DNA from: an uncultured Prevotella sp.
GTDB taxonomy: Bacteria; Bacteroidota; Bacteroidia; Bacteroidales; Bacteroidaceae
Direction of reading: 5' to 3'
Assembly (NCBI GenBank): GCA_947165435.1
Contig: CAMVAI010000008.1
Coordinates: 1-55,920, forward strand
Length of the DNA stretch: 55,920 nucleotides
Below are positions 7,636-15,267 of this stretch, piece by piece. Made by a program: the position numbers and the translations under genes. Under the pieces are notes generated by a model, which saw only the letters and a program-made list of their open reading frames with translations, was not told where the DNA came from and made no database searches. The first letter of the stretch is position 1; each line of letters starts with the position of its first letter.

Positions 7636-9228
7636 TTAGCAATTATTTCTGTTATTACCAAGTGTTTCTTCTACTTTCTCTTTTCTGAGGAATTTCATTT
7701 TGTTATAGATGGAAGGCTTGCGTGCTATGAAATATTTCATGCCGCGAGTGGCAATGGATAGCGTTAGGAAGTAGAGCAGTATCAAGGGCGTGTAGGTGAT
7801 GATGGCATAGCCGGCAAGGCGGGGCATGGTGGTGGCCTCCGGCTCAATGACTACATGGCGCAACAGCAGGGCAAGAATCGTGAAGAGCAGGAAGATGGTG
7901 TAGTAGGGGAACATGCCGCGCCAATATATCCATACACTTTTATGGAGCCCCTTGGAAAAAAGGAAGTAAGGCTTCCAGAACATGGCTATGAAGAATACGC
8001 TGAGAATCTTTCCAAGGAGTATGCCCACGATGCCATAAAAAGGTGCTAAGCATAGGGTAATGGTAAGGTTGAGCACCAGTTCCGTCCATGCTGCCCATAC
8101 GTCGGAGAACAAGCCGTGGGCAGAGATGAAGATTTCTACAACACCTCTCGACAGAAAGATAAAGATGTTGAATACTAACAAATAAACGATGATGTCGCTC
8201 AACCGATACTGCGCTCCAAACCAGCAAACAATGAATGGCTGTAGGAACAACAGCAGTCCGAAAACCACGATGCCGACAATAAGGAAACGCACGGCTGTCA
8301 GTTCCCAGAACACCTTCATCGTGTTCTTGTCGTTGCCCTCGGCTATCAAGTTGCCCACTCCGGCATTCATGCCGTCGCTGAGGATGTTGACCAGAAAGTT
8401 GAACTTGCTCGTAATAATAGTATAGTTGCCATAGTAAGCTACCTGGGTTACGTTGACGAAGATGCCTACCAGAAGTTCGTCGCTACGGTAGAGTATGAAG
8501 TCCTTGATTTTCTGTACGAATATTTGGCGGGTCTTTTGCAGCACTTCAGGATATTGTTTCAGATGCTGGCGACCCTCTCTGAAACTGACGCGCAGCCACG
8601 GATAGAGTTGGCGGATGCGCATGTTAAAGACGATGATCCCAACTATGGTAAAGATGAGTCCGACAACCACCCATAGCCACAGGTTGCGGTAGTACCAGGC
8701 CAGCAGAATCTGCGCCAGGCTCTGCACAATGCCGATGGTCTGGAAGTAGGCATTGACAAGGTATTGTTTCTGGTTGGCACCTACCAGCAACTGCTTGTAG
8801 TTGAAAATATAGCCAGCAACCGAGGTGGCGAGAAAGGCGTAGAAAGCAAAATAGACCAATGGAAGTCCCGTAGATAGGTTGCCAAACCACTGGGGAAAAC
8901 AAGTGCTGACCAAAACTCCTCCACCCAGGATGACGAGTCCGATGCAGCGATAGAGATAGGCCAGCATCGACATCACCTCGTTGATCTTCTCGTGGTTGTC
9001 TTCTCGTAGTGGCTTATACAGGAAGTAAACGATGCTGGTGCCGATGCCCAATTCTGCCACCGAGAGGAAACTCATGATGTTCATGAGCATACCCGTCAGT
9101 CCAATGAACTCTGCTCCGAGACAGTCGAGGAATATCTTGCGCGAGAAGAAGGCAAGAAACAAGGAGAGCACGTAGAAAAACATGCCCACCTTGATATTCA
9201 TCACGCTTCTGTGTACTCGTTCGCCCAT
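7636..9228 (-). CDS. Polysaccharide flippase (Wzx-like, MOP superfamily)
   Basis: A 530-residue integral membrane protein with about 12-14 hydrophobic helices, of the Wzx/MOP type that moves lipid-linked repeat units across the inner membrane. The N-terminus (VHRSVMNIKVGMFFYVLSLF, then FIGLTGMLMNIMSFLSVAEL) is typical of the Bacteroidetes branch, with an early Arg-Lys pair before helix 2. The C-terminal 30 residues are basic and cytoplasmic. It is flanked on both sides by AAA ATPase genes or remnants, so it is probably an original locus A gene separated from its neighbours by insertions. It would partner with the Wzy and Wzz proteins at 13741-17448. Confidence 0.88.
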   Translation of the reverse strand: MGERVHRSVMNIKVGMFFYVLSLFLAFFSRKIFLDCLGAEFIGLTGMLMNIMSFLSVAELGIGTSIVYFLYKPLREDNHEKINEVMSMLAYLYRCIGLVILGGGVLVSTCFPQWFGNLSTGLPLVYFAFYAFLATSVAGYIFNYKQLLVGANQKQYLVNAYFQTIGIVQSLAQILLAWYYRNLWLWVVVGLIFTIVGIIVFNMRIRQLYPWLRVSFREGRQHLKQYPEVLQKTRQIFVQKIKDFILYRSDELLVGIFVNVTQVAYYGNYTIITSKFNFLVNILSDGMNAGVGNLIAEGNDKNTMKVFWELTAVRFLIVGIVVFGLLLFLQPFIVCWFGAQYRLSDIIVYLLVFNIFIFLSRGVVEIFISAHGLFSDVWAAWTELVLNLTITLCLAPFYGIVGILLGKILSVFFIAMFWKPYFLFSKGLHKSVWIYWRGMFPYYTIFLLFTILALLLRHVVIEPEATTMPRLAGYAIITYTPLILLYFLTLSIATRGMKYFIARKPSIYNKMKFLRKEKVEETLGNNRNNC

Positions 9229-9274
9229 GTATTCTATTTGTCGTGTGAAGTGTGGAGCATAGTATTCTCTGTGT

Positions 9275-10414
9275 TTATTTCCTTGTTAGCCATAAGGCAA
9301 AGAACCGGTCATAGATTTCATAGACTCCGAGATTCATCGTGACGAAGTTCTTGTCCAATAGCCCCTTGATGGCAGATTGAACACTACTGGCAGATGGCAG
9401 ATGCCACCGTTGAATGAACTTAGATGATGTTATAGCATCAGATTTTCCTGCCTTGCTGAGTGCGATAAGCAGTTCCTTTTGCTTAGGGGGTAATTGAAAC
9501 AACATGGCCTGATAGGTAAACTCGTTTGCGCGAAGGATGTTGTTGACGGCAACTTCAATCATGTCTGTTGTACAAGCTGTTCCAGCAGAAGTGATAGCAT
9601 AAAGTTCATTCATGATACGCTGCACATACCAGGTAATTCCCTCGAAGTTGACGTATACTGCATGGAAAACTTCTGTCGGCAGTGTTTTATCTGCTTCGGC
9701 AAAATGTTTTTGAGCAAAATCGCAGTATCTGTCCTTGGGTATACACCCAATGTTCATCATGGTTGTGCTTTGATAAAAAGGTCGGGCTGGGCTGAGAAAC
9801 ATTTCACCCATCATGGTGCGTTGTGAGCCAGAGAAGATAAATCGTGCGTTACGGCAATGTTGGATATAAGTGCGCAGGAGTTCCTCTACCTTGCCGTTGG
9901 GATAGGTGCTGATAGTCTGGAATTCATCAATGGCAATCAGGCAGGGCTTGTCTGCGTTGTTGATGTATTGGAATATTTCGTCGAGTGTCGTATGGGGAAC
10001 CCGGATGTCGCCTAATTCTACATTCCATGATGGGTTTCCCATGGCATCGAATGTAATGCCCGAACGAAGTGAATTCAAGACTTCCGCGAACTTTTGCATC
10101 ACTTTTGTTCCTAACGGGCGTAATGATGATAGCATCGCTGACCCCATCGCTGCTATCATTTCTTCTACGTTTTTAGTGGCATAGATGTCTATGAGAAAGG
10201 TATAATAATCCTTTTTCACTTGACGCTGGTGAAACAAGTTTTCTATGAGTCCGGTCTTGCCAATGCGTCGTGGAGCTATCAATGCCACATTGTTTCCGTT
10301 CTCCAATAATTGGAGCAATTGGCTTGTTTCCTCCTTGCGGTCGCAGAAATATTTCTCCGACTCGTAGCCATATAATATGAATGGATTATTGATCATACAC
10401 AAATTTTTATGCAA
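9275..10414 (-). CDS. AAA+ ATPase of the archaeal ATPase_2 type (paralog 2)
   Basis: A 379-residue paralog of the gene at 6247-7386, with the same length and domain order. Walker A is APRRIGKTG near residue 50, Walker B is CLIAIDEFQTI near residue 163, and the C-terminal winged-helix-like part has SSKFIQRWHLPSASSVQSAI. The two proteins clearly differ along their length, so they are not a recent duplication. The likely start is 10414; a second Met seven codons in (MINNPF) is also plausible and fits paralog 1 better. The upstream 72 bp repeat R3 supplies the -7 box (10419-10412). Function is unknown; it is inserted between a GT2 gene and the flippase gene. Confidence 0.85.
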   Translation of the reverse strand: MHKNLCMINNPFILYGYESEKYFCDRKEETSQLLQLLENGNNVALIAPRRIGKTGLIENLFHQRQVKKDYYTFLIDIYATKNVEEMIAAMGSAMLSSLRPLGTKVMQKFAEVLNSLRSGITFDAMGNPSWNVELGDIRVPHTTLDEIFQYINNADKPCLIAIDEFQTISTYPNGKVEELLRTYIQHCRNARFIFSGSQRTMMGEMFLSPARPFYQSTTMMNIGCIPKDRYCDFAQKHFAEADKTLPTEVFHAVYVNFEGITWYVQRIMNELYAITSAGTACTTDMIEVAVNNILRANEFTYQAMLFQLPPKQKELLIALSKAGKSDAITSSKFIQRWHLPSASSVQSAIKGLLDKNFVTMNLGVYEIYDRFFALWLTRK

Positions 10415-10481
10415 ATATAATTATTATAATTCAATTATCATAGTATGGTAATTGTTTTATAATAAAGTTTAACTAATAGAC
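10410..10481. repeat. 72 bp intergenic repeat, copy R3
   Basis: Nearly identical to 6184-6255. On the minus strand it begins with the last codons of an ATPase (Val-Tyr-stop), yet what lies before it is the GT2 gene ending at 10503, with no ATPase body. It is therefore a scar or a mobile junction; it also provides the promoter of the ATPase gene at 9275-10414. Confidence 0.85.
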
Positions 10482-10502
10482 CTTTTTGCTTTTAATTTGC
10501 TT

Positions 10503-11699
10503 TTATTTGTCGTGTGTGGTGTGGATGAAGTCGGTGTTCTTGTGGTCTATCTTCAGGATGTTGAGCAGCATGCGCCAGACGAGCATGGGCAGTGAGAGTA
10601 TCTTGCCGAAGACAGAATGCTTGCGCAGCTGCTTGGGGGTGGACAGGTAGAGCGAGAGACAGATGAACAGGAACAGTAGCCACCACTTGAGGCACCATTC
10701 GCGGGAGATGGCGGTGACGAGCAGGGCCAGCAGGAACGACAGCACGATGAGCATGGAGCGCGGAATGAGCGTCTGCTGTATGGTCTTGTCGATATAGTCG
10801 ATGTTGCCGGTCATGATGGCTTTGGGGATATAGGGCAGCAGCGAGAGCAGGCTCTGTATCTGGGCTGTCATCCAGCGCAGGCGCTGCTTCTGGAAATTGT
10901 CCTTGTTGGACACTTTCTCGTCGAATACGTGGATGTCGGGCTCGTAGTGGATATAGACGCGTTGTCTCAGCAGCAGGGCTTCCAGTTCGCGGTCTTCGCC
11001 GGCCGTGCTGAGCTTGAAGACATTCTCGCTGAACCACTTGTAGTCGAAGCACATGCCGCTGCCGATGAGGGCCGACGAGAGGCCGATGCGGTTGTGGGCC
11101 TTGCGGAAGATGGTGTTGTTGATTTCTTCGGAGACACCGTCGAGCACGGCAATGTCGTTGTCGCTGTTCTTGGCGCAGCGGTGGCACTGTATGGCCTTGT
11201 AGCCCTTGATGCACTCTTCGTTCAGCTGTTCCAGGAAGTGCGGCTCTACCACATTGTCGGCATCGAGTATGACTACGTAGTCGAAGTCTCGCTGCAGCTG
11301 GTTGATGGCATACTGCATGGCCTTGGCCTTGCTGCTCTTTTCGAAGACGGGCTGGAGCAGGGTGATGGGCAGCTTTGCCAGCTGTTCGTTGGTGGCGGGC
11401 TGCATGTGGTCGGAGATGACGGCTACATGGTAATGCTCGTAAGGGTAGTATTGCTTGAGAAACTTTTGTACGGAATTGACTATCACCCGGTCTTCATTGT
11501 AGGCCGGATAGAGGATGAGAAATTTGAAATGCTTGTCGGCATTCAGGGAAAGCACCTGACCGGTCAGGTATTCGGAGAGTTTCGAGGATGGCTTCTTGTA
11601 GAGCAGGGCCACCAGGGCGAAGAACAGGATATAGGATGCCGAGGCAGCGAGGAGCAGCCATAGCAGGATGTCGATGATGTGGATGAATGTCCAAAGCAT
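10503..11699 (-). CDS. Processive-type family 2 glycosyltransferase (catalytically intact)
   Basis: A 398-residue membrane GT2 enzyme. One N-terminal helix (about residues 8-33) is followed by a GT-A domain with ILYPAYNED near 62, ILDADN with the DxD metal site at residues 146-148, AGEDRELEALL (ED base) and QKQRLRWMTAQ (QxxRW) near 280, then two to three C-terminal helices. These are the cellulose/hyaluronan synthase-type motifs. Start 11699 is chosen because the frame extending to 11810 would overlap the upstream gene by over 100 bp and adds a segment unlike the family. The start lies 5 bp after the stop of a paralog that has lost the same catalytic residues, which suggests a heteromeric pair. 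Confidence 0.88.
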   Translation of the reverse strand: MLWTFIHIIDILLWLLLAASASYILFFALVALLYKKPSSKLSEYLTGQVLSLNADKHFKFLILYPAYNEDRVIVNSVQKFLKQYYPYEHYHVAVISDHMQPATNEQLAKLPITLLQPVFEKSSKAKAMQYAINQLQRDFDYVVILDADNVVEPHFLEQLNEECIKGYKAIQCHRCAKNSDNDIAVLDGVSEEINNTIFRKAHNRIGLSSALIGSGMCFDYKWFSENVFKLSTAGEDRELEALLLRQRVYIHYEPDIHVFDEKVSNKDNFQKQRLRWMTAQIQSLLSLLPYIPKAIMTGNIDYIDKTIQQTLIPRSMLIVLSFLLALLVTAISREWCLKWWLLFLFICLSLYLSTPKQLRKHSVFGKILSLPMLVWRMLLNILKIDHKNTDFIHTTHDK

Positions 11700-11704
11700 A
11701 TTAG

Positions 11705-12871
11705 CTACAGTTTTTGGTTGACGTAAGTTTTTAGCCTCTGGCCGATAGAGAACCGGCCCAGAAGTGAACTGAGGAAGATGAGCGGAACCATGAAGAAGGT
11801 GCGGTTCCACTTGTCATCTACGAGATAGTTGGGCGTAGCAATGGCGAAGACGAGTAGCACGAAGGCGAAGAGTGCCCACCATTTGAGCGCCTGCGAGAAA
11901 TAGATGAAGGGCAACACGGCTCCCATGAGCACGATGATCGGCATGAGGATGATGCGCGGAATGAGTAGCCATTGTATAATCTTGTCTATCAGGTCGTAAT
12001 GGCGCGACAGGATAGCTCCCGGCAGATAGTGGATGTTGCGCAGGATGTTGATGAACTGTGACTTGACGCGATTGCCCTGTTGGCGGTTGAAGTCGTCGGC
12101 CAGCCGCTTCTTCTCGTCGAAGACGAGGATGTCGTCGAAATAATCGACATAGACATGCTGCCGCATCAAGAGCATTTCCAGTTCCTTGTCGTCCCAGTTG
12201 GTGGTAGTCTCGGCAATATTTTTCTTGAACCAGTCGAACTGGAAAGCCAGACCGGAGCCTGACGTGGCAGACGAAAAACCGAGGGTGATGTGGCCGCGGC
12301 GGAAGATGGAATTGTTGATTTCCTCGAAGATGGCACTCAGACGAGCCGGAGCTGTGTCGCGGTTCTGCGACAGCTTGTGGGCCTGGATGGCTTTAGTGCC
12401 GGCAGCCTCGTAGGCATCGTTCATCTGGGCGAGGAACTCCGGCTCTACCACGTTGCCGGCATTGAGGATGACCACGATGTCGTAGAGCTTGAACTGCGGC
12501 AGGTTGTTGATGGCTAACTGTAGGGACTTGCCGCGCGAGCTCTTCTTGAAATTCGGAGTGAGCAACGTGACGGGCTGTTGGGCCAGCCGGAAATTGGTCA
12601 TCTCGTCGCAGTGGTCGGCAATGACCGTGATGTCGAAAAGGCGCTGGGGGTATGTCTGCCCTAAGACCGACATAACCGTCTGCTCCACGTTCCGCCCGCC
12701 TTTATAGGCAGGGATGAGTATGATGAACCGGTTCTCCTTTCTCGCCTTGGGTATCTCGGTGTGCTGGCCGAAACGGGAGGCAAAGGTGAATACGAACATA
12801 TAGAGCACGGTCAGCGAAATGACGATGAACAGGCCCAAATCGATATATGACAGTATTTCCCAGGATGACAT
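11705..12871 (-). CDS. GT2 paralog with eroded active site (probable pseudoenzyme)
   Basis: A 388-residue membrane protein aligned by eye with its neighbour (10503-11699): the same N-terminal helix, VILNAGNVVEPEF in place of VILDADNVVEPHF, then NWDDKELEMLL and the C-terminal helices. The DxD metal site is replaced by Asn-Ala-Gly (137-139), and the QxxRW motif by QQGNRVKSQF. Only the second acidic base (WDD) remains. The codons read AAT GCC GGC, so this is not a reading error of frame. The frame is intact and the gene sits between two glycosyltransferases with 4-5 bp spacing, so it is probably expressed and may act as a scaffold or regulatory subunit. Weak activity by another mechanism is possible. 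Confidence 0.85.
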   Translation of the reverse strand: MSSWEILSYIDLGLFIVISLTVLYMFVFTFASRFGQHTEIPKARKENRFIILIPAYKGGRNVEQTVMSVLGQTYPQRLFDITVIADHCDEMTNFRLAQQPVTLLTPNFKKSSRGKSLQLAINNLPQFKLYDIVVILNAGNVVEPEFLAQMNDAYEAAGTKAIQAHKLSQNRDTAPARLSAIFEEINNSIFRRGHITLGFSSATSGSGLAFQFDWFKKNIAETTTNWDDKELEMLLMRQHVYVDYFDDILVFDEKKRLADDFNRQQGNRVKSQFINILRNIHYLPGAILSRHYDLIDKIIQWLLIPRIILMPIIVLMGAVLPFIYFSQALKWWALFAFVLLVFAIATPNYLVDDKWNRTFFMVPLIFLSSLLGRFSIGQRLKTYVNQKL

Positions 12872-12875
12872 AGCG

Positions 12876-13757
12876 CTATAATAGTTTTAGAAAGTGAGTG
12901 ACACCCTTGATAGTGGCTTTGGCTAAATCAGGGCGTTTATGTAGTAGATGCTTGATGATGTCTTTAGGCGCAACGACACCTATTAAATAAAGGAACGAAA
13001 GGGGCTTGCTGATGCCCCGGGTGTTGCGATGGACGAAGAGCAGGCGGTTGCGGGTGATGTAGTAAATCTTCAGCGGACTGTCTTGCCCGGTGGCCTGGCT
13101 CTCCTTGTGATAAATGGTACAGGCAGGCTCGTACCAGATGTCATAGCCCGCACGGCGAATCATCATCGACCAGTCGAGCTCTTCGTAGTAGAGGAAGTAG
13201 CATTCGGGCATCATGCCTGCCCGCTCTATCACTTCGCGTTTCACCATCATGGCGGCACCGTGGGCGTATGGGGTGGGGTGAGCCACGTCGTACTGGCCGT
13301 GGTCAGCTTCGCCAAATCCGATGGAGCGGTTGCGCATGGTGACGGGCGATAGTGGGGTGTAGCCGGTGTACTGTATCGGGCGGTTGCCCCAGGCAAAACG
13401 GATCTTGGGGCATACCATTCCGATTTGCCCTGAAGACTCCAGACGGGCGATGAGAGGGCGGACGTTGAAATCCTCGAAGACTGTGTCGTTGTTGATGAAG
13501 AACAGGTATTTTCCTGTTGCAGCCTGAATACCCAGATTGTTGCCGCCGGCAAAGCCAAGGTTTTCTTTGCTGCGAATCACCTTTATTTGCGGATAGCGTT
13601 GCTCAAGGATGGAAGCCTCGTCTGTCTTGGAGGCATTATCTACCACTATTACCTCTATGGACGCGTCGTCTAAAGGTAATGTATCCATCAACTCACAGGT
13701 GTCTTTCAGACCGTTGTAGTTGATGGTAATGACAGACAATTCACACTCTTGATGCAC
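12876..13757 (-). CDS. Family 2 glycosyltransferase, rhamnosyltransferase-like
   Basis: A 293-residue soluble or peripheral GT2 (GT-A fold). The N-terminus has VITINYNGLKDT, then VVDNASKTDE near residue 38, KENLGFAGGNNLGIQ near 63 and the DxD-like FINNDT near 91. These match the WbbL/rhamnosyltransferase-type group. PYAHGAAMMVKREV and YEELDWSMMIRRAGY near residue 195 form the acceptor-side motif. It overlaps the polymerase gene upstream by 17 bp and is followed after 4 bp by the eroded GT2, so it is translationally coupled. dTDP-rhamnose as donor is only a family-level guess. Confidence 0.88.
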   Translation of the reverse strand: MHQECELSVITINYNGLKDTCELMDTLPLDDASIEVIVVDNASKTDEASILEQRYPQIKVIRSKENLGFAGGNNLGIQAATGKYLFFINNDTVFEDFNVRPLIARLESSGQIGMVCPKIRFAWGNRPIQYTGYTPLSPVTMRNRSIGFGEADHGQYDVAHPTPYAHGAAMMVKREVIERAGMMPECYFLYYEELDWSMMIRRAGYDIWYEPACTIYHKESQATGQDSPLKIYYITRNRLLFVHRNTRGISKPLSFLYLIGVVAPKDIIKHLLHKRPDLAKATIKGVTHFLKLL

Positions 13758-15264
13758 GCTTCTTCTCTAATTTCAGTCGTTTCTTCTCTTCTTGTATGGC
13801 AAGTTGCTCTTTTTCGTATTCTATCCATTCGCGCTCCATATACGGCAATGCGTAAACTAAGCTGAGACCGCCATAGAAAATCAGACAGTTGGGGAACTGC
13901 ATAAGGACCTGATTGCCATAGCCGCCCAACTGCTGTGCAATCATGGCGCAACAGAAACCGGCGCCTATACCACGCAGTGACGGACTTTGGAGCTTGAAAA
14001 AAACAATTCTGCAGGCTCCGATAATCATGATAGCAGTACAGATGAGGAATACGGTAATGCCAATGATACCAGTATGAATCCAGATAAATACGTATTCTGA
14101 GTCTGGCGGTACGGTGGCCATAAAAGTGTATTTGTTATTGGCAGGAACATTCTGATAGCCTATGTTCATGCCGATTCCCCAAGGGGCTTCTTTCATGTAT
14201 TTCTTCATCGCCTCCTGATTGATGGAACGCTGGTTAGCAGATGCATCATCTTTGTTGAAGGCCGAGCGCATGCGACGAATAGACTGGTTGCTGTTGCCAA
14301 TATTGGTGAAAGCCAGCATAAAGACAAATAGCCCGAAGGCAATAGTGAAAGGTATGGCAATCTTGATGGATTTGGATAGAAAAATATAGGACAATAATCC
14401 CGCCATTAGACAGGCTATGGCAGTTCGGGTGCCGGAGGGAAACATGCCCCACACACATGCAAGGGCTACAATCAGATAGAAAATCTTGTGTTTTGTAATC
14501 TTGCTGGTGATGGTAAAAATAATAAATGCTACGGCTGTAGATGCTATGCCGATACCGAAGTTGGCAGCATCGCTATAGACAGAGAAATAGCGGATAAGTG
14601 TGCCTCCCGACAAGATGTGCGTTGAACGGCCTCGCGTTTGCAGCCAACTGTTTTCAGCAGGCGTTAAGCCAAGGTTTTTTTGTTTCCAAACCCAGAAGAC
14701 AGCAAAAAGTGATAATGCGCCCCATACAAAAAGGTAATTGGTGAGAATCTTGGGCTTGGTGATATAAAGTATATATACTAAAAATGCATACATAAGTTGA
14801 TAGGCCATCATACGAGCTGCCGTGTACCAGCCGCCTACGTCGATGCCAATACCGCAGGTATCGTTGAGCACTTCAAGGGTACAATAGCCGCACCATATTA
14901 ATAGCGTATAGAGCATGATATTGGCAGTGCGCTCGAACTTGGCTTCCTTGACATCAATAATAGCTAAGGCTATGAGGATGATTTGAAGCCCCTCGTTATA
15001 CAATGACACTGGTATGCCTTGTGGCAGCACCATGCTTTTCCACTGTACCACATAATTAATGAGCATCAGCCCCCAAAAGGTAAGCATTCTGAATCGGAAT
15101 GCTCCTAGCATGGTCAGAATGAGTATCGGTGCTAAGCATACAATGGCAAAGGCAGAGAAACCGGCAGTTGCAAACTCGTAGAGCGCAAGCAAAAACAGGA
15201 GAAAGAGTAGCAATACTCTTCCTCCATGGTCTTTTGCGTATGTCTTGAATGCCGTAGATGCCAT
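13741..15264 (-). CDS. O-antigen polymerase/ligase family protein (Wzy-like)
   Basis: A 507-residue integral membrane protein with about 11-12 hydrophobic helices and a charged cytoplasmic tail (about 30 residues, rich in Glu, Lys and Arg). The large periplasmic loop around residues 310-390 contains SNQSIRRMRSAF and PWGIGMNIGY, resembling the Wzy_C domain of O-antigen ligases/polymerases. In a Wzx/Wzy pathway it would join repeat units at the periplasmic face. It sits between the chain-length protein gene (3 bp gap) and a GT2 gene (17 bp overlap), supporting the polymerase role over a ligase role. Confidence 0.85.
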   Translation of the reverse strand: MASTAFKTYAKDHGGRVLLLFLLFLLALYEFATAGFSAFAIVCLAPILILTMLGAFRFRMLTFWGLMLINYVVQWKSMVLPQGIPVSLYNEGLQIILIALAIIDVKEAKFERTANIMLYTLLIWCGYCTLEVLNDTCGIGIDVGGWYTAARMMAYQLMYAFLVYILYITKPKILTNYLFVWGALSLFAVFWVWKQKNLGLTPAENSWLQTRGRSTHILSGGTLIRYFSVYSDAANFGIGIASTAVAFIIFTITSKITKHKIFYLIVALACVWGMFPSGTRTAIACLMAGLLSYIFLSKSIKIAIPFTIAFGLFVFMLAFTNIGNSNQSIRRMRSAFNKDDASANQRSINQEAMKKYMKEAPWGIGMNIGYQNVPANNKYTFMATVPPDSEYVFIWIHTGIIGITVFLICTAIMIIGACRIVFFKLQSPSLRGIGAGFCCAMIAQQLGGYGNQVLMQFPNCLIFYGGLSLVYALPYMEREWIEYEKEQLAIQEEKKRLKLEKKRASRV

Positions 15265-15267
15265 TGA

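Noticed and set aside
6247..10414. The two AAA ATPases as polysaccharide export ATPases
   Set aside because: Their motifs are of the archaeal ATPase_2 type with winged helix, not ABC transporter signatures.
10503..11810. Longer start for the intact GT2 (11810)
   Set aside because: Would overlap the upstream paralog by more than 100 bp and add an atypical Pro-rich segment; 11699 fits the membrane-helix start of the paralog.
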